Shown piece by piece: positions 51,283 through 61,223 of a stretch of DNA of 64,000 nucleotides. Every line of letters starts with the position of its first letter. The stretch's first letter is position 1. Position numbers and translations under genes: made by a program. The notes beneath the pieces were generated by a model. The model ran no database searches, was not told where the DNA came from, and saw only the letters and a list, made by a program, of their open reading frames with translations. This stretch comes from Porphyra umbilicalis (taxonomy: Eukaryota > Rhodophyta > Bangiophyceae > Bangiales > Bangiaceae): positions 1-64,000 of the forward strand of contig KV919147.1 in assembly GCA_002049455.2 (NCBI GenBank), given 5' to 3'.

Positions 51283-52660
51283 AAAGACGTTCATTTTTGA
51301 AGCGGAAGTAACCCACACACACTCAAAGAAGCCAAGCTTCTCTCGCGCATGTGCCCCAAAACATCAGTAGGGCGCCCCCAACTTTTAAACAACACAGCCA
51401 TTCTGATAAAAGCACTGACCAGTCCTGTTCGAAATCCAAACTTACCTACCCAGCATGCCCCTGAGGAAGCCGGAGGCCGAACCGGCAAGATGTTGCGCTG
51501 TATTTCCTGCGCGAACTGTCAAACTTCGGAGCCACGCGCCCAATCATCTCGTCATGGAGGTGCAAACAGCTTTCTGCTTCCAGGATTTTATGACTGTTTG
51601 CGCTCCACAGCCAATGGGAGCACGCCTTCCTCCAAGGATGAAATGCTTCGACGCATTTGCCAGCTTTCCACACGTTCGCGCGGAACGCATTACCCTCGCA
51701 TCATGAAGGGCGCGGCTTCCGTTGAGCGCGGTGCTCTTGTTCATCAGGTCCGTGGCTAGAGGAGCTGGTTGTTGCGCGAAACGTGTCGGTCCGTTGCCAC
51801 GCTGGCACGCCACGCGAGCCGCCAACATTGAGACAGGCGGTAGTCGCTCTGCCGTGTCCGATGTGCGCCAGGGCTTGACCCCGTGGGCCCCAAGCCCCGT
51901 AAGGCCGGTGCGGTCGTGCAACGAGCCGCCCCCCGTGACCATGCGAGCGGCTATGCCCACCGAGCTCCAAGAGCTCGTGTATTTTTGTCATGTTGAGGCA
52001 AGGGTTACTATTATACTGGTTCACAGTCGACGTGCGTTGCTGGTATTCTGCACGCGTTGGCCACGCCAAGCGACCCCGGCGATCTGCGATAGCAGTGCCA
52101 TCACATGAGTAGGACCGGAACCGACGCTCCCGTCCTGCCGGCGTGGGCTGGAGCTACAAACGGGGCGATGTCTTCTCCAGTGGCACTGTGGCGAACAATT
52201 ACCGTTCGCCCGTCAATGCGGACTGACAGCTCCATTGGTATCATTGATCTGCGCGTTGCCGGTGCCAGTGGTCATGATCAGTCTGGACGGTTCGGAATGA
52301 GGCGAAACCGTCCATCTCGATCGAACCGAGGAACGTGCCCAGCAGTTTAGAAAAAATTGCTCTGAAGTGGCCCTTGTTCATCGAAAGTGGCCTACGTTGA
52401 TGCGACGTGAGTGCCGTGGAGATCTCGTCCCCGTGGGAACCCTCGGGTGCCGACCATCCCGACCATCGTCGACGTCGGCACCACGTGCTGCATCGCTCTT
52501 CTTCCTGGTGCCTGGTTGTCATTGGCAATCATCTGCTCTTCACGGCCCGAAGGGGTGTTGTCCGAGAACAGCTGTTGTCCAGCAGGTATGTTACATGGAT
52601 TTGTATTACAGGGGCGGTCTTGTTTCAACCCAGTCACGCGGGACGCGTTGCAGTGTGCTG
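51283..52660. other. Intergenic, nothing recognised
   Basis: AT-richer DNA with short frames on both strands (up to about 138 codons) and no domain, RNA gene or repeat pair that I can support. Confidence 0.4.
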
Positions 52661-52661
52661 T

Positions 52662-53180
52662 ATGCTCGATCTGCCGCACAATCTGCAGAACTTGCGAGTT
52701 AGATGTGCGCGGCATCTAACAATGACCACGTGCGTGTGTTGCATCGTATCGACACCTTGCGGTGTGACGGAAATCCTTGGTTATCAAGGCATGGCACACG
52801 ACTCATGTGACTATTGCTGCAAGCAAGAGCCGCCTCTTCCCGCGCGGCGCGCGTGGCGATGCCCACATCTTGATTTTGTGTGTTGCCACCGGTTGCCTGG
52901 CCAGCATCCGTGGTTTCGGCCTCCGGGAGAGGAGATGTCGGCGGGAGAACGCTGTCTGTGCGGTGCCCTTGGCGTCTCGTCTTGCAGAGAAGTGTGCTCC
53001 GCGTGCCACCAAGTCGGTCACAGGGCTTTTAGCCAGGTGCCGACCGGCGACCGCTGGGAGCTGTCTCACCAGGGTCGCCTGAAGGCAGTAATCGGTGCGA
53101 TGCCGCTTCATGCACGCCATTTTGTTTGCCCTGCCATGGTGGATGTTGAAGTGTTTTATCGTGCCGTGAAATCTCGATGA
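52662..53180 (+). CDS. Small Cys/His-rich protein, unknown
   Basis: This plus frame is open from 52407; in-frame ATGs lie at 52662, 52722 and 52791. The last 130 residues are Cys/His-rich: SCDYCCKQ, RCPHLDFVCCHRLPGQ, ERCLCGALGVSSCREVCSAC followed by HQVGHRAF. They end HARHFVCPAMVDVEVFYRAV. The order CxxC...HxLP...C...CSxCxxxGH resembles the N-terminal module of the protein at 38980. This hints at a shared zinc-binding fold, but the similarity is weak. A tandem repeat starts just after the stop. No family recognised. Confidence 0.4.
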   Translation: MLDLPHNLQNLRVRCARHLTMTTCVCCIVSTPCGVTEILGYQGMAHDSCDYCCKQEPPLPARRAWRCPHLDFVCCHRLPGQHPWFRPPGEEMSAGERCLCGALGVSSCREVCSACHQVGHRAFSQVPTGDRWELSHQGRLKAVIGAMPLHARHFVCPAMVDVEVFYRAVKSR

Positions 53181-53189
53181 TGTTATATC

Positions 53190-53605
53190 TAGTTCCGCTC
53201 GACTGTCACTGTCGTTGTCTTGGGTGCCGGGATCTCCCGAGAACCTGCCCACTGTTCCATTGTACGCTTGCGTGTTTATAGGCCATGGCGAACCGCCCGA
53301 GGCAAAGCAGTTCCATTCCACGTACACCGCTGGGGTACGTGCTGTCACTGTCTCTCCCTGAGGCGCTCGTTATTCTTAGAATGTGCACACTGTTCCATTG
53401 AACGCATGCGTGTTCTTTAGGACAAGTAGAACCGCTGAAGGCAAACTCTTTCCACTCCACGTATGCCGCCGGGGTGCGTTCTGTCACTTCCCCCCACGGA
53501 GGCGCTGGGTTCTTCTGAGAGCTGGCGCATTGTTACATGGTACGCATGCGTGTTATCGAGGCCACAGCAAACAGACTAAGGAACAGCGAATACAGACCAC
53601 TCGTG
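53190..53605. repeat. About 139-base tandem repeat, three copies
   Basis: Units share ACTGTTCCATTG...CGCATGCGTGTT and GCTGTCACTGTC/CTGTCACTTC. The landmark ACTGTTCCAT recurs at 53251, 53389 and (as ATTGTTACAT) 53529, giving periods of 138 and 140 bases. Copies are about 75-80% identical by eye, so the array is not recent. A minus frame of 93 codons crosses it but shows no domain. Confidence 0.8.
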
Positions 53606-53847
53606 CCGCTGGGTTGCAAGAGTCCGCTGCGGTTCCATGGAAACGGTCGTGCGGTCTTTGGAGGGAGAGCACATTCGGCGTTCCCTTTTGTAGTCAAGGG
53701 GCTTTTGGTTCGTCTCTGCAAGCAGGCTTTCGGCCGTGGTGTCCAAGGCAAGAGAAACGTGCGTTCCGCACAAACATGAACATCGGGAGTTGTAGTGGGG
53801 ACAGGCTAGGGTCAGTTGTGAGCGACATGGCCCCTCCAAGGTCACTA

Positions 53848-54579
53848 TCAGGCAACTAGTTGACTGCCACGAGGACACCAGGACCCTGCGCCGTATCCTC
53901 GAACCACAATCTCTCCTCTAAAAAGACACCCAAACCCCGGTCGGCACCGCTGCGCCCAGGACGACTCTCTTCGTGTAAGGGAGGTTTCCCGACGACCAGC
54001 GCCTCGCTCGCCAAACAGTTCCGCGTCGCACACGAGCTCCTCGTCGCTGCCCACCGCTTTGTCGCAGGAAGGCCATTGGTCGCTGACCTGGGCATTGTCG
54101 CCTTTCGACGGCTCGTCGCAGACCGGCAGCCTGTCGCCGACCACCACCTCGTCGCCGACCATCGCCATGTCGCCGATCGGCGGCACGTCGCCGATCGGCA
54201 GTGTGTCGCCCACCGGCGGCTTTCCGCCAACCACCGCCTCGTCGCCGCCCGGCGCCTTCTCGCCGTTCGGCGGCTCGACGCCGACGGGCGGCTTGTCGCC
54301 CACCGACGCCATGCCGCGCACCCACGTTATGTCGCCGATGGGCGGCACATCGCCGATCGGCAGTGTTTCGCCCACCGGCGGCTTGCCGCCCACCACAGCC
54401 TCGTCGTCTACGGGCGCCTTGTCGCCACTCGGCGGCTCGTTGCTGATCAGCGGCTTGTCGCCGACGAGCTCCTCGTCCCCCGTGGGCGAATCCTTGCCAA
54501 CAGCCGCCTCGTCGCCAACCAGAAACACGTCGCCAACCAGCACCTCATCGGGTACGGGCGGCTGGCTCGTGGACGACAT
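53848..54579 (-). CDS. Hexapeptide-repeat protein (VGDxxP-type) on an 18-base minisatellite
   Basis: From the minus-strand ATG at 54579 the frame contains about 27 consecutive six-residue units such as VGDEAA, VGDKPL, SGDKAP, VGGKPP, IGDVPP and VGDRLP, followed by a Cys/Arg-rich tail to 53848. The DNA is an 18-base minisatellite, so all six frames are open; the plus strand reads SPIGGT/SPTGGx and another frame HVADRR. The G-D and hydrophobic positions are well kept in the minus frame, but coding is not proven. The regular period could build a beta-helix-like rod. Upstream on the same strand is a frame with a membrane segment (54545-54901), which might be its first exon. Confidence 0.4.
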   Translation of the reverse strand: MSSTSQPPVPDEVLVGDVFLVGDEAAVGKDSPTGDEELVGDKPLISNEPPSGDKAPVDDEAVVGGKPPVGETLPIGDVPPIGDITWVRGMASVGDKPPVGVEPPNGEKAPGGDEAVVGGKPPVGDTLPIGDVPPIGDMAMVGDEVVVGDRLPVCDEPSKGDNAQVSDQWPSCDKAVGSDEELVCDAELFGERGAGRRETSLTRRESSWAQRCRPGFGCLFRGEIVVRGYGAGSWCPRGSQLVA

Positions 54580-54901
54580 TGCCAACCTCCGACTCTACCG
54601 AGCGCAGCCGTTTGGCGCGACGCACGGGCCTGGATGCGACGCGCAACCCGCGGCCAAGCGGAGCGCCGCGACGCATCGCCAAAGAGTGGGAGTGTAGCAA
54701 AGCTGCAGAGGCGGCCAGCAGCCTGCGCGGTGTGTAGGTTTGTGTCAAGGAAGGCGGCCACAGGGTGCTCAGAATGGCCAGGGTGATGATGGCCGCAGTG
54801 AGGATGACCGCGACGAGGATGACGACGGTGCAGATTGCAATCCGTCTGGGCACGACGACGACAACGCCGTCCCCGCGGCGCTGGAAGGTAGATCTCCACA
54901 T
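54545..54901 (-). CDS. Small putative single-pass membrane protein
   Basis: An ATG at 54901 opens 118 codons. After a short basic N-terminus comes a strong hydrophobic stretch (IAICTVVILVAVILTAAIIT, then LAILSTL) long enough for a transmembrane helix or signal anchor, then an Arg-rich tail. It overlaps the start of the hexapeptide-repeat frame, so the two may be exons of one gene with an intron near 54580-54780. Alternatively the hydrophobic run reflects the GAT/GAC-rich DNA of the opposite strand. Confidence 0.3.
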   Translation of the reverse strand: MWRSTFQRRGDGVVVVVPRRIAICTVVILVAVILTAAIITLAILSTLWPPSLTQTYTPRRLLAASAALLHSHSLAMRRGAPLGRGLRVASRPVRRAKRLRSVESEVGNVVHEPAARTR

Positions 54902-54909
54902 GCGCCAAT

Positions 54910-55620
54910 CAGATGCGGCGACGGTCGACGGAGGCCTGCTGGCCTCACGATCTCGACATGAGCACGGATCTAGGCGGAAAATTTGATGCGTTGGGGGCCC
55001 TCCAAACGCGTTTGTCGATCGAGACGGTGCTCATTCGACGAAACACTCAGACACGGCCACCACATATCCTCACCCCGTAGACAAGTACACGACCGCAGTA
55101 CATCGGAGTCGAGAGTGGAACAATTGTTTTGACTTGGTCGCGCGCGTGCGCTTTCACTTCAGACAAACAGGTCGCGCCCATTCCACGTCACGGTCTGCCA
55201 CCACTCGGTGGGTATCGCCTACGCTTTGGCCAATCCCATCCGACATCGCTGTGGGCAGAAAGCCAGGACAAGGCCGAATGTCCCTGTCATGCCTCGGGCA
55301 GGGTCGTTGAAATCAACGCGGAAGCGGTTTAGGTGCCGCCATCTGACTGTCATAACGTCGCGACACGTCGCAGAAGAAGTGCAGCAGCGTTGCAGTCCTC
55401 AGGAGAACTGCAAGACTCCTCCTCCGTTGACCACGGCTCGTCGCTGCCGCCGGGTTCGAACACGGGACGTCAGCCCTAGTTCCGTTGCAAATGATTCGAC
55501 TGTTCTTCGGGCAGGCGACCGTTTTAGAAGGATCTCAGAGGTGGGTTCGATTTGGTGACTCCGTCCTTGATTGCAAATCTGTTCGTTTGCTGTTCTTTCT
55601 CTTTTCTCCTGTGTTTTTTA
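54910..55620. other. Intergenic, nothing recognised
   Basis: Short frames only. A B-box-like GGTTCGAAC occurs at about 55453, but no tRNA can be folded around it. Confidence 0.4.
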
Positions 55621-55622
55621 TC

Positions 55623-56708
55623 TCAGGCTGTCGCAGTAAGGCGGTGTCGACGCCGCTCGCTTGAGGCAGCACCACCCGAGAGACCCACCGGCTCGCCGGT
55701 GCAGGTCATGGTGACGCAGTGCTCATGCGCAGCATATATGTTGAAGCACCATAGCGAGAAATGAGAAATAAAAGAGCCCCACGCTGCACACAACCCGGCC
55801 AACGACGGATGGGGCGCAGCCGACGGTGGCGCGAATGGTGGGAGCCGCTGCTGGCCCGCGGCTGAGGAGATAGCAGCCCGCTCGAGGAGCCAGAGGAGCG
55901 CCCGCGAGCGAGTGGAGGCGGCGGCAGCGGCGACCGCGGCGGAGGCGGGCGGGAAGGCGGGGGCGGCGCGCAGCACCGCGCCAGTGCCAGCACGCGGGGT
56001 CAAGGGCGCCAGCGGCGCCGGTGGCATCGTCTTCGCGTCGCCGCCGCCGCTTGCTCGGCGGTGGCCGACACGTCCCTTGCCGCGCGGCACCGTTGCTACG
56101 GCACAGGGTCCCCCGCGGGCGCGACGCGTGAGAATCCGTCTCGTCCAGCCCCACACGTCGTCCCCCCCCCAAACACCCCCTCGCTTCCCCCACGGCGGCC
56201 GTCCCCCCACCTCCGCTACGGCCGGCGAGGGGGGTCCGCGGCCGTCTGACCACCGCCGACGCAGACAGGTGGGTGGTGGGCGAGGACAGACGCGGGGAGG
56301 GCCGACACGGAGGCGGCGCCCGACGCCGCCGCCATCTAGCGGCGGGCGGTGGCGACGGGGGATCCCCTGCGGTACCACGGCGGCAGCGGCGGCGGCGCGC
56401 CGCCGACCGCGAGTGGCGGGCGTCGCGACCACCGCCGACCGCGTGTCGTCGGGGCATGCGGTGCCTCCCGCATACACCGCGGCGAGCGAGGCGGCCGGCA
56501 GCTGTCCGGCGGCCACCTCGGCGGTCTCGAAGAGCAGATCAATGTCCGACGCTGAAATGTGTACAGGTGCAACGCTGGAGCAACGCCAACGCCGGGCATT
56601 GCGGGCACCAGCGCGAAAGGAACGGGCTGTATCCCTTTCGCACACCCCCCTCGCCACATCGTTTCGGGCACCGCAATCGGCCACCAGCGCGACTAGAGAA
56701 ATAAGCAC
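55623..56708 (-). CDS. Doubtful GC-rich reading frame
   Basis: A 361-codon minus frame without an early ATG. One stretch, near 56480-56560, reads like folded protein (HISASDIDLLFETAEVAAGQ, then LPAASLAAVYAGG); the rest is Arg/Gly/Pro/Ala text. The plus strand is also open for 317 codons. I think at most an exon is present around 56450-56600. No family recognised. Confidence 0.2.
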   Translation of the reverse strand: MLISLVALVADCGARNDVARGVCERDTARSFRAGARNARRWRCSSVAPVHISASDIDLLFETAEVAAGQLPAASLAAVYAGGTACPDDTRSAVVATPATRGRRRAAAAAAVVPQGIPRRHRPPLDGGGVGRRLRVGPPRVCPRPPPTCLRRRWSDGRGPPSPAVAEVGGRPPWGKRGGVWGGDDVWGWTRRILTRRARGGPCAVATVPRGKGRVGHRRASGGGDAKTMPPAPLAPLTPRAGTGAVLRAAPAFPPASAAVAAAAASTRSRALLWLLERAAISSAAGQQRLPPFAPPSAAPHPSLAGLCAAWGSFISHFSLWCFNIYAAHEHCVTMTCTGEPVGLSGGAASSERRRHRLTATA

Positions 56709-56997
56709 CGTTCATAACGTAACTGATACAGAACGAGCTCTGCCACGCAACAATGGGCGGTACAAGACGCCCAACAGCCATTACCTGCACGAACGCACCA
56801 GCACACACCTCGCACGCCGCATAATGTCACCATACCACACTACACAGCATCACGCGACACATTAAATGACGACAACTGCACAGCCCACAGTGTGAACTCA
56901 CGCACCATAACCCCACCGTCCACTTGAGAATCCATACGAACGAGACCACTGGCCCTTCCAAAGGCGCCGCCGTTCCATCAGTTGCGTCTGGTGCCGT

Positions 56998-57648
56998 TCA
57001 GGTGCGAGACGCGGCGACACCCGACGCGGCGCTTTCGGACGACCCACCCACACCGCCGCCGCGCTCAAATGCACAGTCGTGCCGACCGAAGTCTGCGACA
57101 GAGCCAAACAGCAGACCGCAGCAGGGGCACTCAAACCACACGCGAGCACCAGCAGGAATGATGACTCTGTCACGGCCGGCTGAGTGGGAACAAGCCGCCG
57201 TAACGCACCCGCACCGGGCAGTCAGTTGCCATACGCCGTCGCCGCGATGAATGACAGCTGGGCTCCGGGGAACCGCCCCGGGCCCGACGCAGATAGAGAC
57301 CTGAACATGATGCGAACCGGAGGCATCGGGCTGCATGCAGTGAGGGGCCCCACCGCACCGCGGACACGCCTCGGCAGCGGCGTATGGCGCAGCAGGAGCA
57401 GTAGACGGTGAGGGGGAACGGAGCGGCGTCGACGAGTGAGGCGCAGTTGAACCCATCGTTGCGGGAACCACGGGAAAAGAGTGGGGCCCGGTGCCCCCCA
57501 AAAGGACACAGACGATGAGCTGGGGCGTCGCTGACGTCAAGAGGACGGGGAAAACGACCTCGTGGCGCGAAGAACAGCACGCACCCCAGAGCACGTTGGG
57601 CGGCGGCAATTGTGCTCGCTCACTCTCGCATTGGTGCCTGGAATCCAT
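56998..57648 (-). CDS. Cys-rich protein with a C2HC-like finger
   Basis: An ATG at 57648 opens 216 codons of ordinary composition. It contains CPRCGGAPHC, then a RCGCVTAACSH segment, and near the end ECPCCGLLFGSVADFGRHDC. The last fits a C-x2-C-x12-H-x-C zinc-finger-like unit with a hydrophobic core. The middle is Ser/Pro-rich. I cannot name a family. It reads into a GC-neutral region with no close same-strand neighbour. Confidence 0.4.
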   Translation of the reverse strand: MDSRHQCESERAQLPPPNVLWGACCSSRHEVVFPVLLTSATPQLIVCVLLGGTGPHSFPVVPATMGSTAPHSSTPLRSPSPSTAPAAPYAAAEACPRCGGAPHCMQPDASGSHHVQVSICVGPGAVPRSPAVIHRGDGVWQLTARCGCVTAACSHSAGRDRVIIPAGARVWFECPCCGLLFGSVADFGRHDCAFERGGGVGGSSESAASGVAASRT

Positions 57649-57649
57649 A

Positions 57650-58650
57650 AGGCGCTGTCACGATCTGTGGACAACCAGTCGATCCCGATCACCTGTGTCG
57701 CGACCACAAAACACCAAATCTCATTGGAGTCTCTCTCCAAATGCCATCTTCCACTGGTCCGTGCCCATTGTGTCAGCATTATTTCACCTCGCGCAGAAAG
57801 CGTGTGTCCTTATTTCACAAACGTAAAATGGACAAGCTCAACGACGCCGGTGATCCCAGAAGAGGCGGAAGTGCTTTCATTCCAGCGACCTGTACGTCGC
57901 AGGAATCGGCAGCGACGGGCCCAACGTTCTCCACGTTCCGTGGAGCAACACGCAGGCATGCCTGGCGCTGCTGACTCCCCGCACCTCGGTCATTCTGACG
58001 TCCTCGCGGCCGCGTGTCGGGCACCACCACGACCACAAACAAAGGCCTTTCAAGTAATCAATCAGACTGGTCTCGAAGACCTCCGTCGGCTAATGAGGTG
58101 TGACGCCACCGCCAGCGACTTACCTGACCACAGCGCTTCCGAGTTCTCGGAGCTCTCCCGCGGTCCGCAGCCGCTCGCGCGAGTGTTTTCTGCAGCTGTA
58201 CATTGCAGGTGTCACTGCTGCCCCGCCTGCCTGGAGCATGCTGTGGTAGGGGGCACGTGTTTGGGGCACGTCACAACTGAGCCCAACAGAGCCGTCATAT
58301 GCTTGTCGGCCATGCCGGTGGCCGCTTCCCGGAGGCGAGCACTGCAGACGCCGCACTGCTTGGCCTATACTGGAGGGAAGGCTCGCGTCCAACGGTGCGC
58401 CGTGCGCGCTTGACACGCTCGGCGGCAGGAAGATGCTAGGGGACGGACGGCCGAAGGCAGGTACTCGCCCAGTACTCCGCGCCCAGCTCTCGGGTACACT
58501 TTCAGGGACGAATCCTTCCTCATTTTTTCGTTCTTGTCACCCTCTGCTCGCATATCCGCGGAGCGACTCTGGCAGGGGAGCGGCGTGAGGACGACCCACT
58601 CTCAGCGCAAAGATTTGCAGGTGCGGAGACAAGTCGTCTCCAGCCGCCGT
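57650..58650. other. Intergenic or undetected exons
   Basis: A plus frame (57562-58413) has a Cys cluster CRCHCCPACLEHAVVGGTC, and another (57741-57974) a CPLCQHYFTSRRKRVSLFHK segment resembling half a zinc finger. Neither is complete. I list the region as uncertain and do not call a gene. Confidence 0.3.
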
Positions 58651-58799
58651 CGGCCATGCTAATGGGAGCGAACCCGGCGAAATGCGCGAATGAAACTTGG
58701 TGCGGCCGCCCTCCTCAGAGCCTCCTCTGCTCGTGGGTCGCATTTGGGTGGCGGCCAAATAGGGATCGACCACCAGAATTTGGCGCGTTGTTTCTGGAC

Positions 58800-60710
58800 T
58801 TTCAATGGGTCGCTGTCATGCTGAGACCCAGAAAACCGGGCTTGTCCATGTGTGTGGCTGGCAGCAATGCAACAGAAACTTCAGTGCCCAACTACAGCTC
58901 TGGGAATGTCGCAACGCGTGCATCCACAGCCGCTGCTGCCCGTGCGGTCTTTCCAAATCGTCTCAACGTGCTTGCCGGCTTCAGCCGAGAGGGCGCTGCA
59001 GCGGATATGCCACCGCCACCGCGACAATCGCGTCCGCCGTTGCCGTTGCCCGCCGTCACTCCTGTCCCGATGACGGCGGGGGCGGTGCCGCCGGCGGGAC
59101 CGCCGCCGCGTCGAGCGCCGCCGTCCCGGCCGACATGTATGCCTTATCGCGCATTATCACGGTCAACTCGGGGTTGACGTCCGTGCCCGACGGCGACGGC
59201 TGCGGAGGCGCGTCGCCGTCCAGCGCCGGCTGTTCGACGCTGATCGCGTCCCCCCGGGGCGTTGCGTGCGCGGCTGGGTGGAGCTGCTGCGCCGCCTGCC
59301 CGAGCCTCCCCGCCGCCTACACCGGCCACGCGGTGCGGGACGTGCGAACGCGACCGACGCGGCGCCCGAGGACGCGACGGCGTGGCACTGGCTGGCAGAC
59401 GCCCTCGTCGTGACGGGCGACACGGGGCGGGCGTGGCGGGGCCCTGTTGTCGGGGTTGACCCACTGCCCCGCCCACAAGGCGCTAGTCGCGGCGCTCGCG
59501 CGCGTGCAAGGGCTCCAAGCGGCCGCCGACGCAACGAGGCGCCGCCCGCCGACGACGGTGGGGTCTACGACAAGGACGCGGCAGAGCCGCCCTCGTCCAA
59601 CTCGCGGGCGCCCCAGCCGCAGCGCTCGACGACCCCACCCCGCAGCCCGACGGCCCCGCCCATCCCCCCCGGCGCCCTCTCGCTCATCGCCCCCCCCGCC
59701 GGGGGCGGCTCGGACAATGACGTGGTGCGGCGGTGGTCGGCGCGCCTCGACGCGGCGGGCGCGGCGGGGTCCCCCCCGACGGGTGGGCCCACACCGCCCG
59801 CGCGTATGCGCTGCTGCGGCAGGCGCTGGCCGCCGACACGGCCGCCGTCGACGCGGCGCGGGGGGGCGGGGGAGACTCGTCGGGGCGGGCGCGGCGGTCC
59901 CTCGCCCGCTCCGCGGTGCTGCTGCGGTTGGGGGGGGGGGACGTGCGGGCGGCGGTTGTGGCGGCCAAATACGGGGGGGATGCGGGTCTGGCGGCGGCAG
60001 CCGAGGCGGCAGCGTCGGGACCCGTGGTTGGCGGGCCCGCGGTGGGGCCTCCCTTTTTCGCCGACGCCGCCGCCGCGCGAGCTGCCGCATGCCGCAGCAG
60101 CCGGCGGCCCGGCGTCGATGCTCTCGCGCCAATCCTCAGCGTCGGCGGAGCAGCCGCTGTCCATCCCCGGGCTCCTCCCGTCGCGGGAGCTCTTGTCAGC
60201 GAGCATCCACGGCAAGGGGGAAACCTGGGCTCCCTCGAGGGCGCCGGGGGGCGGGGGAGCGGCGGGCCGCCGTCCGCTTCCAAGGCCGCCGCCTTGGCAG
60301 AGACGACCGCATCGGCCGCCCGCCGTAGGAGTCTCCACAACGTGCTCGGCGGCGCACCGAGGCGGCCGGGCGCGACCAGCAGCGCGGTGGCGTCGCCGCC
60401 ACTGGCCTACCCGTCCTTGCTGCCGCTGCCTGTGGTGACCGTCAGTGCGGACGATGGGCGGCCGCACGCAGGCGCTCAACCACCTCGCCGGCGCCGACGG
60501 CGGAGCGGCCGGCGCCGACGGCGGAGCGGCCGGCGCCGACGCGGGCGCTTCGCCCGTGCCGACGCCCATGCGGCGTCACCGCAGCCTGCGGTCGTTGCGC
60601 GTTTGATTTACGCGCACGCAGTGGCCAAGCCGCGGCCATCGGTGATGTGGCCGTGCGTGGGGATGGACGCCAAGCGGAGGAGGATGGCGTCGACTCGGTG
60701 GCACCCGTGA
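58800..60710 (+). CDS. Possible TPR-like helical protein, split over frames
   Basis: Plus-strand segments in different frames look like tetratricopeptide-type helices: APEDATAWHWLADALVVTGD (about 59370-59430), THCPAHKALVAALARVQGLQ (about 59457-59515), and TARAYALLRQALAADTAAVD (about 59790-59850). The last is followed by SLARSAVLLRLGGGDVRAA. The W-LADAL...G...A pattern is characteristic of TPR helix A. The frame switches fall in G/C runs, so introns or length errors are needed to join them. A degenerate C2H2-like CGWQQCNRNFSAQLQL lies upstream at about 58855. The C-terminal third (60300-60710) is Arg/Pro-rich. Function unknown. Confidence 0.35.
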
Positions 60711-61223
60711 CTCCCGTGACAGCCGCGATTCAGCGGCTGCCAACGGTCCTGCCAACAGTCCAGTCGCAGACAGGGCGGGGCGAGTTCATGTTGGTGGCGC
60801 AGGGGTGCGCGACAAAGATGCCCCTGCAGCCGCCTGCGGCGGCACTCAGGACAGAAGAAGCACGACAACGGGCCGTGCGCCAGGGGCCCGGCATCCTGTG
60901 ACGAGTGCGGCACCAGCAGGCCAGCGCCAGCTAAGTGGTGGTCCAACGGGGGCGCGTTTGCACCTGACGCGGGCCACCACTGCCACTACCGCCATGCCCC
61001 CCCCCCTCACCCCCACGAGCTAGCACGAGGCGAGCAACTCCCGGACCCAATATAGACGCGGTAAAGGTCTTGGCGGCGGCAACACGGTCCCCTCCAGAGC
61101 GGCGGCGCCCCCATCTTTTACCCCCCCCTGTTCGCCCGCCAGCACCTCCCCCACCGCCCGCACCACCACACCCGACATGAGGTCGAGCTGTAGCGTGCCG
61201 ACAAGACTGAGGATGCCCGTCTG
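60711..61223. other. Intergenic between the TPR-like region and E(z)
   Basis: About 500 bases with short open frames and no recognised domain. It would hold the 3' region of the E(z) gene. I see no clear polyadenylation signal. Confidence 0.4.

Noticed and set aside
55430-55530. B-box-like GGTTCGAAC suggesting a minus-strand tRNA
   Set aside because: No matching A-box, no acceptor stem and no plausible anticodon stem could be folded around it.
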